This document shows positions 40,663 through 49,546 of a stretch of DNA of 64,000 nucleotides, in pieces. This stretch comes from an uncultured Ellagibacter sp. (lineage in GTDB: Bacteria; Actinomycetota; Coriobacteriia; Coriobacteriales; Eggerthellaceae): NCBI RefSeq assembly GCF_934617235.1, contig NZ_CAKTTZ010000001.1, forward strand, positions 70,929 through 134,928. Direction: 5' to 3'. Made by a program: the position numbers and the translations under genes. The notes beneath the pieces were generated by a model. It made no database searches and was not told the origin of the DNA. It worked only from the letters and a program-made list of their open reading frames with translations. The first letter of the stretch is position 1. Every line of letters starts with the position of its first letter.

Positions 40663-42036
40663 ATGCTGAAAAAGCTCCGCATCAAGTTCATCGCGCTCAA
40701 CATGGCCACCGTGGCTGTGGTGCTCGTCGTGATCTTCTCCGCCATCTGCGTCATCAATTACCAGCAAAGCGTGGCATCCGTCCACGAAGCGCTGAGCAAT
40801 GCCATCGCGTTCACGGAATCGAAGAGTCAGGCTGCGGGCTCAGGCGAAGCCCGCGATGCAGATGGCTCCGCCCGAAACGGCGAGGAAGAGACCACCGACC
40901 AGGGACAAGATAGCCCCGACCTCCAACAGGATTCGGGCAAAAGCGACGAAGCCCGCCGCGGCACTCCCCCGCAAATCGGCGGCGGGCCTGCGGGAAGCGG
41001 ACCGCATGTCCCCGTGGCGGTATATCGCATCCTCAAGAGCGGCAGCTACGCGCTCGCAAGCTCGGCGGCTTCCGCTTCGATCGCAGACGATGTGCTCGAA
41101 GAGGCGATAATCCAGCTCACAAATGCACCCGACGGGTCGGGCGAACTCTCTGAACTGGGATTATTCTACGAGAAGCGAACCTCCGACACCGGCATCGCGC
41201 GCGTCGCCTTCGCGGATATCAGCGCCGCAAGCGGGTGGCAAACGCTCGCGCTCACCCTCGCGGGCGTCGGCGTGGTCGCACTCGCCATCTTCTTCGTGAT
41301 CAGCGTGTTCTTCTCCCGCTGGGCCCTGCGCCCGGTGAAGCGCGCGTGGGAGCAGCAGCGACAGTTCGTGGCCGACGCATCTCACGAGCTGAAGACCCCG
41401 CTCACCGTGATTCTCGCGAACACGTCGATTCTCATGTCGCACCCCGAGCGCACCATCGCAAGCCAGAGCCAATGGGTGGAAAGCACGCAAGCAGAAGGCG
41501 AGCGCATGCAGGGGCTCGTGGCCGACTTGCTGCTCCTCGCACGCCTCGATGCTGAGGAGACAAGCGTCGTGGAATCGAAACCAAAAGACCGCGTTGACTT
41601 GTCGAACCTGGTAGAAGGCGAACTTCTGCAATTCGAGTCGGTGGCGTTCGAACGCGCTATCGAGTTAGAAAGCGACGTGGGCGAAGGCATCGCCGTGCAA
41701 GGGGCGACCGAGCGCTTGCGCCGACTGGTGACGACGCTTCTGGATAACGCCTGCAAATACGCCGGCAAGGACGGAAAGGTGCGCGTCGAGCTGCATGAGC
41801 AGGGTGGCACCGCGCAGCTTACCGTGCACAACACGGGTTCGCTCATCTCGGCAGAAGACCTGCCGCATGTGTTCGACCGTTTCTACCGCGCCGACAAAGC
41901 GCGCACAAGCGGCACGGGCGGCTTTGGCCTGGGGCTTTCCATCGCGAAGGAGGTCGCAGAAGAGCACGGCGGCACCATCGAGGCGAAAAGCGACGATGAA
42001 GGCACCACATTTACCGCAACCCTACCGACCGCGTAA
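40663..42036 (+). CDS. Two-component sensor histidine kinase
   Basis: A 457-residue kinase. The first membrane helix is residues about 13-32. An extracytoplasmic region of about 155 residues, rich in Asp, Gly, Ser and Pro, carries no domain I recognise. The second helix is about 188-212. HisKA holds the phospho-acceptor His241 in DASHELKTP. The ATPase domain shows LLDNACKYAG (N box), FDRFYRADKART and GTGGFGLGLSIAKEVAEEHGG (G boxes). It pairs with the OmpR-type regulator just upstream. The stimulus is unknown. Confidence 0.94.
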   Translation: MLKKLRIKFIALNMATVAVVLVVIFSAICVINYQQSVASVHEALSNAIAFTESKSQAAGSGEARDADGSARNGEEETTDQGQDSPDLQQDSGKSDEARRGTPPQIGGGPAGSGPHVPVAVYRILKSGSYALASSAASASIADDVLEEAIIQLTNAPDGSGELSELGLFYEKRTSDTGIARVAFADISAASGWQTLALTLAGVGVVALAIFFVISVFFSRWALRPVKRAWEQQRQFVADASHELKTPLTVILANTSILMSHPERTIASQSQWVESTQAEGERMQGLVADLLLLARLDAEETSVVESKPKDRVDLSNLVEGELLQFESVAFERAIELESDVGEGIAVQGATERLRRLVTTLLDNACKYAGKDGKVRVELHEQGGTAQLTVHNTGSLISAEDLPHVFDRFYRADKARTSGTGGFGLGLSIAKEVAEEHGGTIEAKSDDEGTTFTATLPTA

Positions 42037-42112
42037 TCAAATACCCGAAAGCAGCCTTCCAGGTGAAACCCCCGCACGGAAAGCTGTCGTCTTTTCTTCG
42101 CATTCCCACTTC

Positions 42113-42149
42113 GCCATATATGGCGATTCGCAATATATGGCAATATTGC
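42113..42149. promoter_or_regulatory. Clustered palindromes upstream of the SLH-lysozyme gene
   Basis: GCCATATATGGC (42113-42124) is a perfect 12-bp palindrome and GCAATATTGC (42140-42149) a perfect 10-bp one; ATATATGGC also recurs between them. They lie about 140 bases before the ATG at 42282 and may be an operator. Confidence 0.5.
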
Positions 42150-42281
42150 TTGCATTTTTGCCCATGATTTCGAAAAATGGCGGCGATGAGAGCGCCTCCG
42201 AGTGTCGCCTACGCTACAATCAGGGGAAACACGGTCACGTCACGTTAACCATAAACGCAGCCTAAACGAAACGAGGACCCC

Positions 42282-43913
42282 ATGACCGACTTCCGAACGA
42301 AGTTCATCTCCGTTGCATGCGCGCTCGCGCTTGCCATAGGGTGCACACCCGCCGTAGCGTTTGCACAGGAAGAAAGCGCAACTCCCTCGCCTTCCCCCGA
42401 GCAACAGGCGAATTTCCTTTGTGACGAGAACGTCAGCTCGACCCTGCCCGCAAGCGAGGACGCCCCGTTCCCTGCGCCCACCCGCATCCCTATCGATAAG
42501 CAGGCATTTGCGCAGGCGGAAGATGAGGGCATCACCCTGCAAAGCGTCGACCTCAACGCGACCGTCGAGCCGCACGACGCGTTCTCCGACGAATTCCTCT
42601 ACTTCACGAAATACGAAAGCGGCAACAGGCTCACGAGCGGCGAAGGCTACGACATGCTTCTCTCCGCAGGCGACAATTACCACGCCATGGGCTGCTACCA
42701 GTTCGACAACCGCTACGGCCTGCAAGATTTCCTCGTCGCCTGCTACAACTACAGCCCGACGCGCTATGCCATGTTCGCCTGGTTGAAGGATTCAAGCGTG
42801 GATATCTCAAACGTCAAGCTCTACGACTCGAGCAAGAAGGCCTTAACCGACACGGGGAAGAGGCTGAACGAGTCGTGGTCGGCCGCTTACCAGGCAAATC
42901 CCGAGGAATTCTCGCGCCTCCAGGACGGCTGGTTCTACCAGGAATACGTCGAGTACGCGCTGCGCCTGTGCAACAACAGCTCGCACAACTTCAATATGGA
43001 CAACCGGAGCGATTGCGTGAAAGGCCTGGTCAGCGGCATTTGCAACCTGTTCGGTTCGGGCGGCATGCAGTTCTTCGTCGGCGGCACGCTCTACGGGAAG
43101 CACTACGATGGCGCAGGACTCTCCGGCACCATGAGCGACCGCGAGTTCACCACCACGCTGTGCAACTACATTGTTGACCACGTAGCGGAGCTGCCTTATG
43201 TGAACAGCCAGTACGTCTCCAGCTACCAGAATCGCTACCGAAACGAGCTCGCCGACTGCCTCGCCTACCTCGACAGCAAACCCGGCCCCAGCAACCCGAC
43301 GCCAACACCTGGCGGCTCCACCACCCCGTCGCCCGAGCCCAACAAGTCGTTCAGCGACCTGGAGGATGGCGCCTGGTATTTGCAGGCCGTCGAGTATGTG
43401 TCGAGCCGCGGCATTATGAAGGGTTACGACGATGGCACGTTTGGCCCCAACGACACGCTTTCGCGCGGACAGCTCATCACTATGCTGTGGCGTCTTCAGG
43501 GTTCCCCGCAGGCCGACATGTCCACGACTGCGTTCTCCGATGTCGATTACAGCAGCTATTACGGAGACGCAGTCAGGTGGGCGCGCGCAACCGAAATCGT
43601 GAAGGGCTACGGCGGCAGCAATATGTTCTGCCCCGACGTGTCCATCACGCGTGAGGAAATCGCCGTCATGCTGGCAAACTTCGCCAAACGGATGGACGGG
43701 AAGAATCCCACGAGCGACGGCGTAAAGCTTGGTCAGTTCCCCGACGCCAGCGCAGTTGATTCCTGGGCGAAAACGCCGATGAGCTGGACTGTCGACAAGG
43801 GAATCATCTCCGGCAAGATCGACGCGAGCAACAAGGCATGGCTTCGTCCGATCGACAACGCCACACGCGCCGAAGCCGCGACCATCCTCATGCGCTATCT
43901 GCAAAACCGCTAG
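42282..43913 (+). CDS. Secreted SLH protein with lysozyme-like domain
   Basis: A 543-residue exported protein. The signal peptide (residues 1-28) ends CTPAVAFAQ. Residues about 105-330 contain YFTKYESGN and NYHAMGCYQFDNRYGLQDF, the E-x-G and A-x-G-x-Y-Q-F pattern of lysozyme-like glycosidases. This suggests cleavage of peptidoglycan or another glycan. A Pro/Thr/Ser linker (NPTPTPGGSTTPSPEP) leads to three SLH repeats at about 365-543, with GIMKGYDDGTFGPNDTLSRG the clearest. It would be held on the cell wall. A weak AACGAGGAC precedes the ATG. Confidence 0.8.
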   Translation: MTDFRTKFISVACALALAIGCTPAVAFAQEESATPSPSPEQQANFLCDENVSSTLPASEDAPFPAPTRIPIDKQAFAQAEDEGITLQSVDLNATVEPHDAFSDEFLYFTKYESGNRLTSGEGYDMLLSAGDNYHAMGCYQFDNRYGLQDFLVACYNYSPTRYAMFAWLKDSSVDISNVKLYDSSKKALTDTGKRLNESWSAAYQANPEEFSRLQDGWFYQEYVEYALRLCNNSSHNFNMDNRSDCVKGLVSGICNLFGSGGMQFFVGGTLYGKHYDGAGLSGTMSDREFTTTLCNYIVDHVAELPYVNSQYVSSYQNRYRNELADCLAYLDSKPGPSNPTPTPGGSTTPSPEPNKSFSDLEDGAWYLQAVEYVSSRGIMKGYDDGTFGPNDTLSRGQLITMLWRLQGSPQADMSTTAFSDVDYSSYYGDAVRWARATEIVKGYGGSNMFCPDVSITREEIAVMLANFAKRMDGKNPTSDGVKLGQFPDASAVDSWAKTPMSWTVDKGIISGKIDASNKAWLRPIDNATRAEAATILMRYLQNR

Positions 43914-43961
43914 GGGGGCGCTCGCACTGCCGACAGAGGCGCAACCTGGAACCATAACCAA

Positions 43962-43989
43962 AAGCGGGCGACTATCCAGCCGCCCGCTT
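43962..43989. terminator. Bidirectional terminator
   Basis: AAGCGGGCG (43962-43970) and CGCCCGCTT (43981-43989) form a perfect 9-bp stem with a 10-nt loop, between converging genes. CGTTT follows on the plus strand and GGTTATGGTT on the other. Confidence 0.75.
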
Positions 43990-44042
43990 CGTTTCACCAA
44001 CGTATTCCGCTTTCGCGAAGAGCCCTTTGACGAGGCCTTCCC

Positions 44043-45383
44043 TTAGCAAGCCATCTGAATCTCCGGCTCGCCATCGCCGAAGAGCAGCTCGCGCTCGGGG
44101 CCGGAAAGCGCCGCACGAGCCTGGTCGCGCAAGTTGTTCATGCCCGAAAGAAACTGGCGGTACATGACAAGCGTCAGGTAGCGGCCCTTCATCGTCAGCG
44201 TGAGCTCGTCGTCGTTGTCGATAGCGAACGACTTGTTCGCGCGCATGAACGCCAGCTCGATCGGCAGCGCCAGCTCAAGCGGCTCGCCGAACTCGCGCTC
44301 GAACTCGTGCTTGTCGAGATGCAGCTGGTAGAGATGCAGCAGGAAGTAGTAGCGCTCCAGGTCGCGCTTCGCCATGACCGACTTGCCCATGATGGACATG
44401 TGTCCCGCCTGAATGGCGTCGTTGTATTCCTGCAGGCTGAACGAGTTCACGTACAGGCAGCCGTTCAGGTGCGTAATCGAGCCCGAACCGATCGCCGGGT
44501 ACTCGTTATAGGACACCTGCAGTTCTTCGAACGGCAGCTCGAGGTCCTTTTTTCCCTGGTCATTCAAGCGAGTGAACGTCCAGATGGTATCGCGCTCGAA
44601 GAACGGGTGATCGCCGCCGGCAAGCACGCCGTCGAGAATCTGGTAGTAGCGGTACTCGCGGTTGTAATCCATGCGCCCGAGCGTTTCGACCATCTTGCGC
44701 GTGGTGGCAGACGAAATGTAGAGCGGCGAGAACGTGGTCTGGCGCGCGCCGCATTCGACGATCTTCTCCAGGTCGCTGAAGAGGATGTCCTCGGTTTGCG
44801 AGGGGAAGTTGAAGATCATGTCCACGTTGAGCGAGTCGAAATACGGGACAGCCTCGCCGATGCGCTCGAAGATTTCCTCGCCCGATCCGTACTTGTGATA
44901 GCGGTCCATCTGCTTGAGCAGGTCGTTGTTGAAGCTTTGCACACCGACGGACAGACGCTGCACGCGCCCCTTCAGCTCGTTAAGCCACGGCTGTACAAGA
45001 TGGTTGGGGTTGGTCTCGGACGACACTTCCTTGATGCTGAAGTTGTCGCGCGCAAGGTCAATCGTCTTGCACAGCTCGTCGAGCATGATGGTCGGCGTGC
45101 CACCGCCGATGTAGAGGCTCTCGAAGTCGTAGCCCAAATCCTTGAGCATCATCATTTCCTTGCGCATGTTCTCGAAATACGGACGCGCAACGGACTCGCG
45201 GAACGGATAGCGGTTGAAGCTGCAATATGGGCAAAGCACCTGGCAAAACGGCACGTGCATGTAGAGCATATACTTCTCGCCCGGCTTCGGCCCAGGGAAG
45301 AACTTCTCGTCGGTCGGATGCAGGTCAAGGTGCTGCTTGGCAATGCCTTTAACCAGGTTGGTAAGCACTCGTTCGGATAGCAT
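44043..45383 (-). CDS. HemN/HemW-like radical SAM protein
   Basis: A 446-residue radical SAM enzyme of the coproporphyrinogen III dehydrogenase-like family. The cluster motif is HVPFCQVLCPYCSFNRYPF (CxxxCxxC). Then come SLYIGGGTPTIMLDEL, SSETNPNHL, RLSVGVQSFNNDLLKQM and NVDMIFNFPSQT, the usual HemN order. The C-terminal half departs from HemN/HemW. Members include haem-degrading ChuW/HutW and haem-chaperone HemW, so the activity is unsettled. The ATG at 45383 has AAGGGG upstream; the frame is open to 45419. Confidence 0.8.
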   Translation of the reverse strand: MLSERVLTNLVKGIAKQHLDLHPTDEKFFPGPKPGEKYMLYMHVPFCQVLCPYCSFNRYPFRESVARPYFENMRKEMMMLKDLGYDFESLYIGGGTPTIMLDELCKTIDLARDNFSIKEVSSETNPNHLVQPWLNELKGRVQRLSVGVQSFNNDLLKQMDRYHKYGSGEEIFERIGEAVPYFDSLNVDMIFNFPSQTEDILFSDLEKIVECGARQTTFSPLYISSATTRKMVETLGRMDYNREYRYYQILDGVLAGGDHPFFERDTIWTFTRLNDQGKKDLELPFEELQVSYNEYPAIGSGSITHLNGCLYVNSFSLQEYNDAIQAGHMSIMGKSVMAKRDLERYYFLLHLYQLHLDKHEFEREFGEPLELALPIELAFMRANKSFAIDNDDELTLTMKGRYLTLVMYRQFLSGMNNLRDQARAALSGPERELLFGDGEPEIQMAC

Positions 45384-45692
45384 GGGTCCCCTTCGTGACT
45401 TTCTCGAAATCAACGCCACATGGTAGCGCTTTTGCGGGCAAAACGCGCAGGAACCAATCGCTTTCTACGGGAACTGCAAGAAGGGGAACGCTTAAAGACA
45501 GACTCGTCAATTTTGCACGCATAGCTCGCACATAGCTTACCCGTCCAGGCAAGGGCGCCGTGAGAGCCGGCAGGCCCTCGCTACACTCTGCTTTCTGCCC
45601 ATTCGAGTTATCGACAACCCGAAACCTCGACGCCCGAGTGCCAAATATGGGACAATAGCAACAAATGAAAATCACTCGGAACGGAGGCGACA
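45384..45692. other. Intergenic stretch, nothing recognised
   Basis: About 310 bases between divergent genes. No convincing gene or strong hairpin; promoters for both neighbours must lie here but I cannot place them. Confidence 0.5.
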
Positions 45693-46130
45693 ATGGCAAA
45701 ACGGCTGACGAGAAGGGCCTTTCTAGCAGTAGCGTGCGGAACCGTTGCCGCAACAGCAATCGGCTGTACCGATTCTGGCACAACCGATTCCCCGTGGACA
45801 TGGGCGCAAGACGATGACTTGCCCGTGTTATGCATGGAAGTTTCCGGCGGCGCGGTCGTCGCCATGCCGGGCAGCGGCTGGAAACCGCAAGATGGTTGGA
45901 TCCAAGTACAGCTTTCAGGAGGGTCGATTCCTGGAAAAGAGATCGAGTCAATCACCCAGGAGGAATCGACCCTCGTTGTGCAGCTGAAAAAACCAGCAAG
46001 CGATATCGAGACCATGGACCTGCGTCTGACTGAGTTCCGAGTCGAAGGCGGGGACGTCTCAAGCATCGAATCGGTCGACATCATCGACAAGGGCGAACGA
46101 CACGAGGCGCAACGCGGGGTCGACGGCTAG
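45693..46130 (+). CDS. Small exported lipoprotein with twin-arginine-like signal
   Basis: A 145-residue secreted protein. The N-terminus LTRRAFLAVACGTVAATAIG then Cys25 combines a twin-arginine-like RRAFL with a lipobox. The mature part is beta-rich (VEVSGGAVVAMPGSG-like runs, WIQVQLSGGSIPGKEI, TLVVQLKKPASDIET) and I do not recognise its domain. GGAGG lies five bases before the ATG. It stands between the HemN-like gene and porB, facing the latter. Confidence 0.72.
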   Translation: MAKRLTRRAFLAVACGTVAATAIGCTDSGTTDSPWTWAQDDDLPVLCMEVSGGAVVAMPGSGWKPQDGWIQVQLSGGSIPGKEIESITQEESTLVVQLKKPASDIETMDLRLTEFRVEGGDVSSIESVDIIDKGERHEAQRGVDG

Positions 46131-46132
46131 CC

Positions 46133-47050
46133 TTACGCCCAGTTGCGCTTGATCATTTCCCATTTGGCATCGCGCGAACGTTCCACCAGGGAAATCTCCT
46201 CGTCGGTAAGAGCGCGGAAACGACCTTGGCTTTTCAGGTAATCGCGCACGCTCGAAAATTCACGAGGCTTGCGGTTAAGCGTGAACCTCCCGCCGGGCAC
46301 GCCGCACACCTGCTCGCCTTCATATTCGGCAAGATACCACAGCCCGCAATCGACCACGTCGCGGGAAAGCTCGACCATCTTCGCTTCGGGAGCGCCCCAA
46401 CCCGTCGGGCACGGCGCGATCACATGGATGAACCGCGTTCCGTGGATACCCTTTGCGCGCTCGAGCTTCTTCAGGAAGTCATTCATATACCCAACGCTCG
46501 CCGTCGCGGCATAAGGAAGCCCGTGAGCTGCGACGATTTCGAACACGTTCTTCTTCTGCGTGAGGCACCCGTGCGCATTTCTCCCAGCAGGCGTTGTGGT
46601 TGTCTTGGCACCAAAAGGAGTCAGCGAGCTCTTCTGGATGCCCGTGTTCATGTACGCTTCGTTGTCGTAGCAGATGTAGAGGACGTCGTCGTTGCGATCG
46701 ATTGCACCCGAAAGCGCTTGGATGCCGATATCGGCCGTACCGCCATCGCCCGCGAAACCGACGACCGTGCAATCGTCGGGCTTCTTCCCCTGCACCCGCA
46801 AGCCCGCCTCGATACCCGTGAGCACAGCAGCCGTCGCCGCAAATGGCGTGATCATTGCATTGTTCGCAAAGCACAGTTGCGGGAAGTTGAACCCGACGGC
46901 GCTCATGCAGCCAGCCGGCAACGCTGCCACCGCATTCGGGCCGAGCACCTTCAGCGCCGCGCGCACCGCGAGCGACCCACCGCAGCCAGCGCATGCTTTA
47001 TGCCCGAAGAAAAGCTCGTCAGCAGGCATATTTTTCGCGTTCATCGCCAT
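46133..47050 (-). CDS. porB: 2-oxoacid:ferredoxin oxidoreductase, beta (TPP) subunit
   Basis: A 305-residue thiamine-pyrophosphate subunit. It shows HKACAGCGGSLAVRAALKVLG, GFAGDGGTADIGIQALSGAI and YICYDNEAYMNTGIQKS (the TPP/Mg motif G-D-G to N-x-A), and GTRFIHVIAPCPTGWG. Together with PorA and PorCD it oxidatively decarboxylates a 2-oxoacid, most likely pyruvate, to acyl-CoA and reduced ferredoxin. The ATG at 47050 overlaps the porA stop (TAATG). The substrate (pyruvate or a branched oxoacid) is not decided by sequence alone. Confidence 0.9.
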   Translation of the reverse strand: MAMNAKNMPADELFFGHKACAGCGGSLAVRAALKVLGPNAVAALPAGCMSAVGFNFPQLCFANNAMITPFAATAAVLTGIEAGLRVQGKKPDDCTVVGFAGDGGTADIGIQALSGAIDRNDDVLYICYDNEAYMNTGIQKSSLTPFGAKTTTTPAGRNAHGCLTQKKNVFEIVAAHGLPYAATASVGYMNDFLKKLERAKGIHGTRFIHVIAPCPTGWGAPEAKMVELSRDVVDCGLWYLAEYEGEQVCGVPGGRFTLNRKPREFSSVRDYLKSQGRFRALTDEEISLVERSRDAKWEMIKRNWA

Positions 47051-48333
47051 TATCGCGCGCCCCCTTCGCAATCAGCATCGCCACGCCCAGCTTGCCCCTC
47101 GTCCGGGAAATCGATCCCGAGGAAGTTCACGCGGCCAAGTCCGCAGTCGTTGCCAGCTGCAGCGTCGCCGCAACTCTGACTAGACGCAACGCAGCTTCTG
47201 CCTCCAGCAGCCGCAACATCGAGCAGCGCATCGAAGATGGCATCCATCTGGGCAGTCGTGATGTCGTCGCCGCCGAGCCCTCCAACGAAATTGAACGTGG
47301 GCGTCGTGCATCCTGCCTGCTGAAGCACAGAATTCACATTCGTGAACACCGTGCCCTCAGCCCCGAAGGAGATATCCTTTTCCAACACACCCACCGCCGA
47401 CGCACCCGCAAGCGCCTTGGTGATGAGGGCTGCAGGGAAGGGACGCATGTAGCGGATTCGCAAAAGTCCCACGCGCTTGCCTTGCTCGCGCAGCCGCGCA
47501 ACCGACTCGCGCGCAAGCCCCGCGATCGAGCCGAGCGTCACGAGCACGACTTCGGCATCTTCGCAGTTCACTGCTTCAACAGGGCCGGTGTATGCGCGCC
47601 CGAAGCATTCCGCAAAGCGTGCCTCCACCCGCTCGATCGCATCGAAGGCCGAAAGCATATCCTTGTGCTCGTAGTACTTGAAATAGCGGTTGTAGTCGGG
47701 ACCGGCGGAATACCCGATATTCTTAGGATGCTCGAAATCGAAGCAGTTCGTTGCCTGATACGGCGGCAGGAACGCATCGGCGTCTTCCTCGGCCGGCACA
47801 TCGACCGTCTCGTAGGTGTGGGTAAGCGCAAACCCGTCGAGGTTCACCATGAAAGGGGTGAGCACCGCGGGGTCTTCGGCCACCGCATACGCCATAAGCG
47901 CCAGGTCAAGCGCCTCCTGGTTGTTTTCGGCATACGCCTGGATCCACCCATGGTCGAGCAGCGCCAGCGAATCGCGCTGGTCACCGTAGATGTTCCACGG
48001 GAGCGCCGTCGCGCGGTTCGCGTTCATCATCACGATGGGGAAACGGCCGCCTGCGGCGTAGGTGAGCACCTCTGCCATGTAGAGAAGGCCCTGGCTCGAC
48101 GTGGCCGTGAACGTGCGCGCGCCCGTGGCAGATGCCCCCATCGCGCACGAAAGCGCCGAGTGCTCGGATTCCACATGCACGTATTCCGCCTTGAGCGAGC
48201 CCTCTTCCACCATTTCAGAAAGACGCTCGACCACAACCGTCTGCGGCGTGATGGGATAGGCGGAAATCACCTGCGGTTTCGCGAGGCGGACGCCTTCCGC
48301 AAAGGCCTCATCGCCGGAAAGAAAACGTTTCAT
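47050..48333 (-). CDS. porA: 2-oxoacid:ferredoxin oxidoreductase, alpha subunit
   Basis: A 427-residue alpha subunit. The N-terminal domain starts MKRFLSGDEAFAEGVRLAKP and continues VISAYPITPQTVVVERLSEM, the standard PorA opening. VESEHSALSCAMGASATGAR and TATSSQGLLYMAEVL follow, then the C-terminal transketolase-C-like domain (VLVTLGSIAGLARESV). The ATG at 48333 overlaps the porCD stop as ATGA; an upstream open frame to 48528 is antisense noise over porCD. The three genes are overlapping and co-translated. Confidence 0.93.
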   Translation of the reverse strand: MKRFLSGDEAFAEGVRLAKPQVISAYPITPQTVVVERLSEMVEEGSLKAEYVHVESEHSALSCAMGASATGARTFTATSSQGLLYMAEVLTYAAGGRFPIVMMNANRATALPWNIYGDQRDSLALLDHGWIQAYAENNQEALDLALMAYAVAEDPAVLTPFMVNLDGFALTHTYETVDVPAEEDADAFLPPYQATNCFDFEHPKNIGYSAGPDYNRYFKYYEHKDMLSAFDAIERVEARFAECFGRAYTGPVEAVNCEDAEVVLVTLGSIAGLARESVARLREQGKRVGLLRIRYMRPFPAALITKALAGASAVGVLEKDISFGAEGTVFTNVNSVLQQAGCTTPTFNFVGGLGGDDITTAQMDAIFDALLDVAAAGGRSCVASSQSCGDAAAGNDCGLGRVNFLGIDFPDEGQAGRGDADCEGGAR

Positions 48334-49301
48334 CGTGCGGAAACCTCGCTTTCGGGGATCATGGCAAGCGCTCCGAAACGGCACACCTCGACGCACACGC
48401 CGCATCCTTTGCAGAAGTCGTAGTCGATAGCTACGGGCGCATTGTCCGCATCCCCAGCAGGCTCGTCGGCGGGCCGGATAACGCAGCCGTCGGGGCAGTA
48501 GAGATAGCACTGCAAGCAGCCCGTGCATTTTTCAGCATCGAAGACGGGACGCATGTTGCGCCAGCCGGCGTTCTTCGCCACAAGATAGCCACCGTCGTAG
48601 CATGTGGTGTGGGCGAAGTCGGAAGGGTCGAGTGCAGCGGTTTGCAGCGTGGGAATAATCACCCCGCCTCGGGAAGCGGGCGCAAGAGCAGGCTTCCCCT
48701 TGGCCGTTTCACGTGAAACAGAGGCGTTGACCTGGGAATTAGCAGCTACAGCGGGATTCTCCCCCTCGCACGCGGGGCTCGCCTTCCCCACTGCTGCGAG
48801 CGCTGCATCAACCACGCGCTTGTTCTTCTCGTGCAACTTCGCAGGCATGTACCCCTCGATGGCACGCTTCACATCGTCGGCGCTCACATAATCACACACC
48901 GAGCATAGCGCGCCGAGAAGCGCCGTATTGGGAATCGGTCGCCCGAGAATCTCTTGGGAAATGCCGTTCGCATCGATGGCGACGATGCGCGGATCGCCAA
49001 ACGAGCGCACCGAGTTCACGATGACCTTCCCATCAGGGAGCAGCTCATCTTCCCACTCGGCGCCGAGCAGCGTATCATCGAGATAAATCACGTAGTTCGC
49101 CTTGGCCACCGCGCTGCGATCGCCGATCGGCTCGCGCGACATCTTGGTGAACGCGCGTATGGGGGCGCCGCGCCGCTCAGGGCCGAACGAGGGGAATGCA
49201 AGCGCATAAGCGCCATCGGCGAACGAGGCCGCTGCACCCAAAAGCCGCGCCGCGGTAAAAGCCCCCTGCCCGCCGCGACCGTGCCAAAGCACTTCGATCA
49301 T
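48330..49301 (-). CDS. porC: 2-oxoacid:ferredoxin oxidoreductase, fused gamma-delta subunit
   Basis: A 323-residue fusion. Residues 1-180 are the gamma subunit (VLWHGRGGQGAFTAARLLGA, ALAFPSFGPERRGAPI, GRPIPNTALLGAL). Residues about 265-315 are a two-cluster ferredoxin (delta) with CTGCLQCYLYC and CKGCGVCVEVC. The ~70-residue linker includes SVSRETAKG, encoded by a near-perfect parS sequence. The protein passes electrons from PorAB to ferredoxin. It is first in the operon porCD-porA-porB. Gamma-delta fusions are known in this family. Confidence 0.92.
   Translation of the reverse strand: MIEVLWHGRGGQGAFTAARLLGAAASFADGAYALAFPSFGPERRGAPIRAFTKMSREPIGDRSAVAKANYVIYLDDTLLGAEWEDELLPDGKVIVNSVRSFGDPRIVAIDANGISQEILGRPIPNTALLGALCSVCDYVSADDVKRAIEGYMPAKLHEKNKRVVDAALAAVGKASPACEGENPAVAANSQVNASVSRETAKGKPALAPASRGGVIIPTLQTAALDPSDFAHTTCYDGGYLVAKNAGWRNMRPVFDAEKCTGCLQCYLYCPDGCVIRPADEPAGDADNAPVAIDYDFCKGCGVCVEVCRFGALAMIPESEVSAR
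48705..48720. other. parS-like centromere site inside porCD
   Basis: CGTTTCACGTGAAACA matches the established parS consensus TGTTTCACGTGAAACA at 15 of 16 positions, with a perfect 14-bp palindrome GTTTCACGTGAAAC. parS sites are bound by ParB, usually in the origin-proximal part of a chromosome, and often lie inside genes. It falls in the non-conserved linker of the gene. Confidence 0.8.
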
Positions 49302-49546
49302 ATGGTTTCTCGCCTTCTTGTTAACTCATAAACCGACCATCAGTATAGGCGAACCAGGCCGCGCCTGCGTGGTTTCGCCAATTCAATACGGGCAAGGCAG
49401 AATCGAGACGGATTTTGGCTCCACGAATTCTCTTTGAGGCCGAGCGCATCCTCTCGTTGGGTAAAAAACAAGAGCGCCGAACCTGTCGACGCTCATGAAT
49501 AAGGTAGCAAATCAGCAAGGAGAAGCTCGCCTCACGGCTCGCCTGT

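Noticed and set aside
48334..48528. N-terminal extension of PorA
   Set aside because: It overlaps porCD in another frame; the ATGA overlap at 48330-48333 and the standard PorA start fix the gene.
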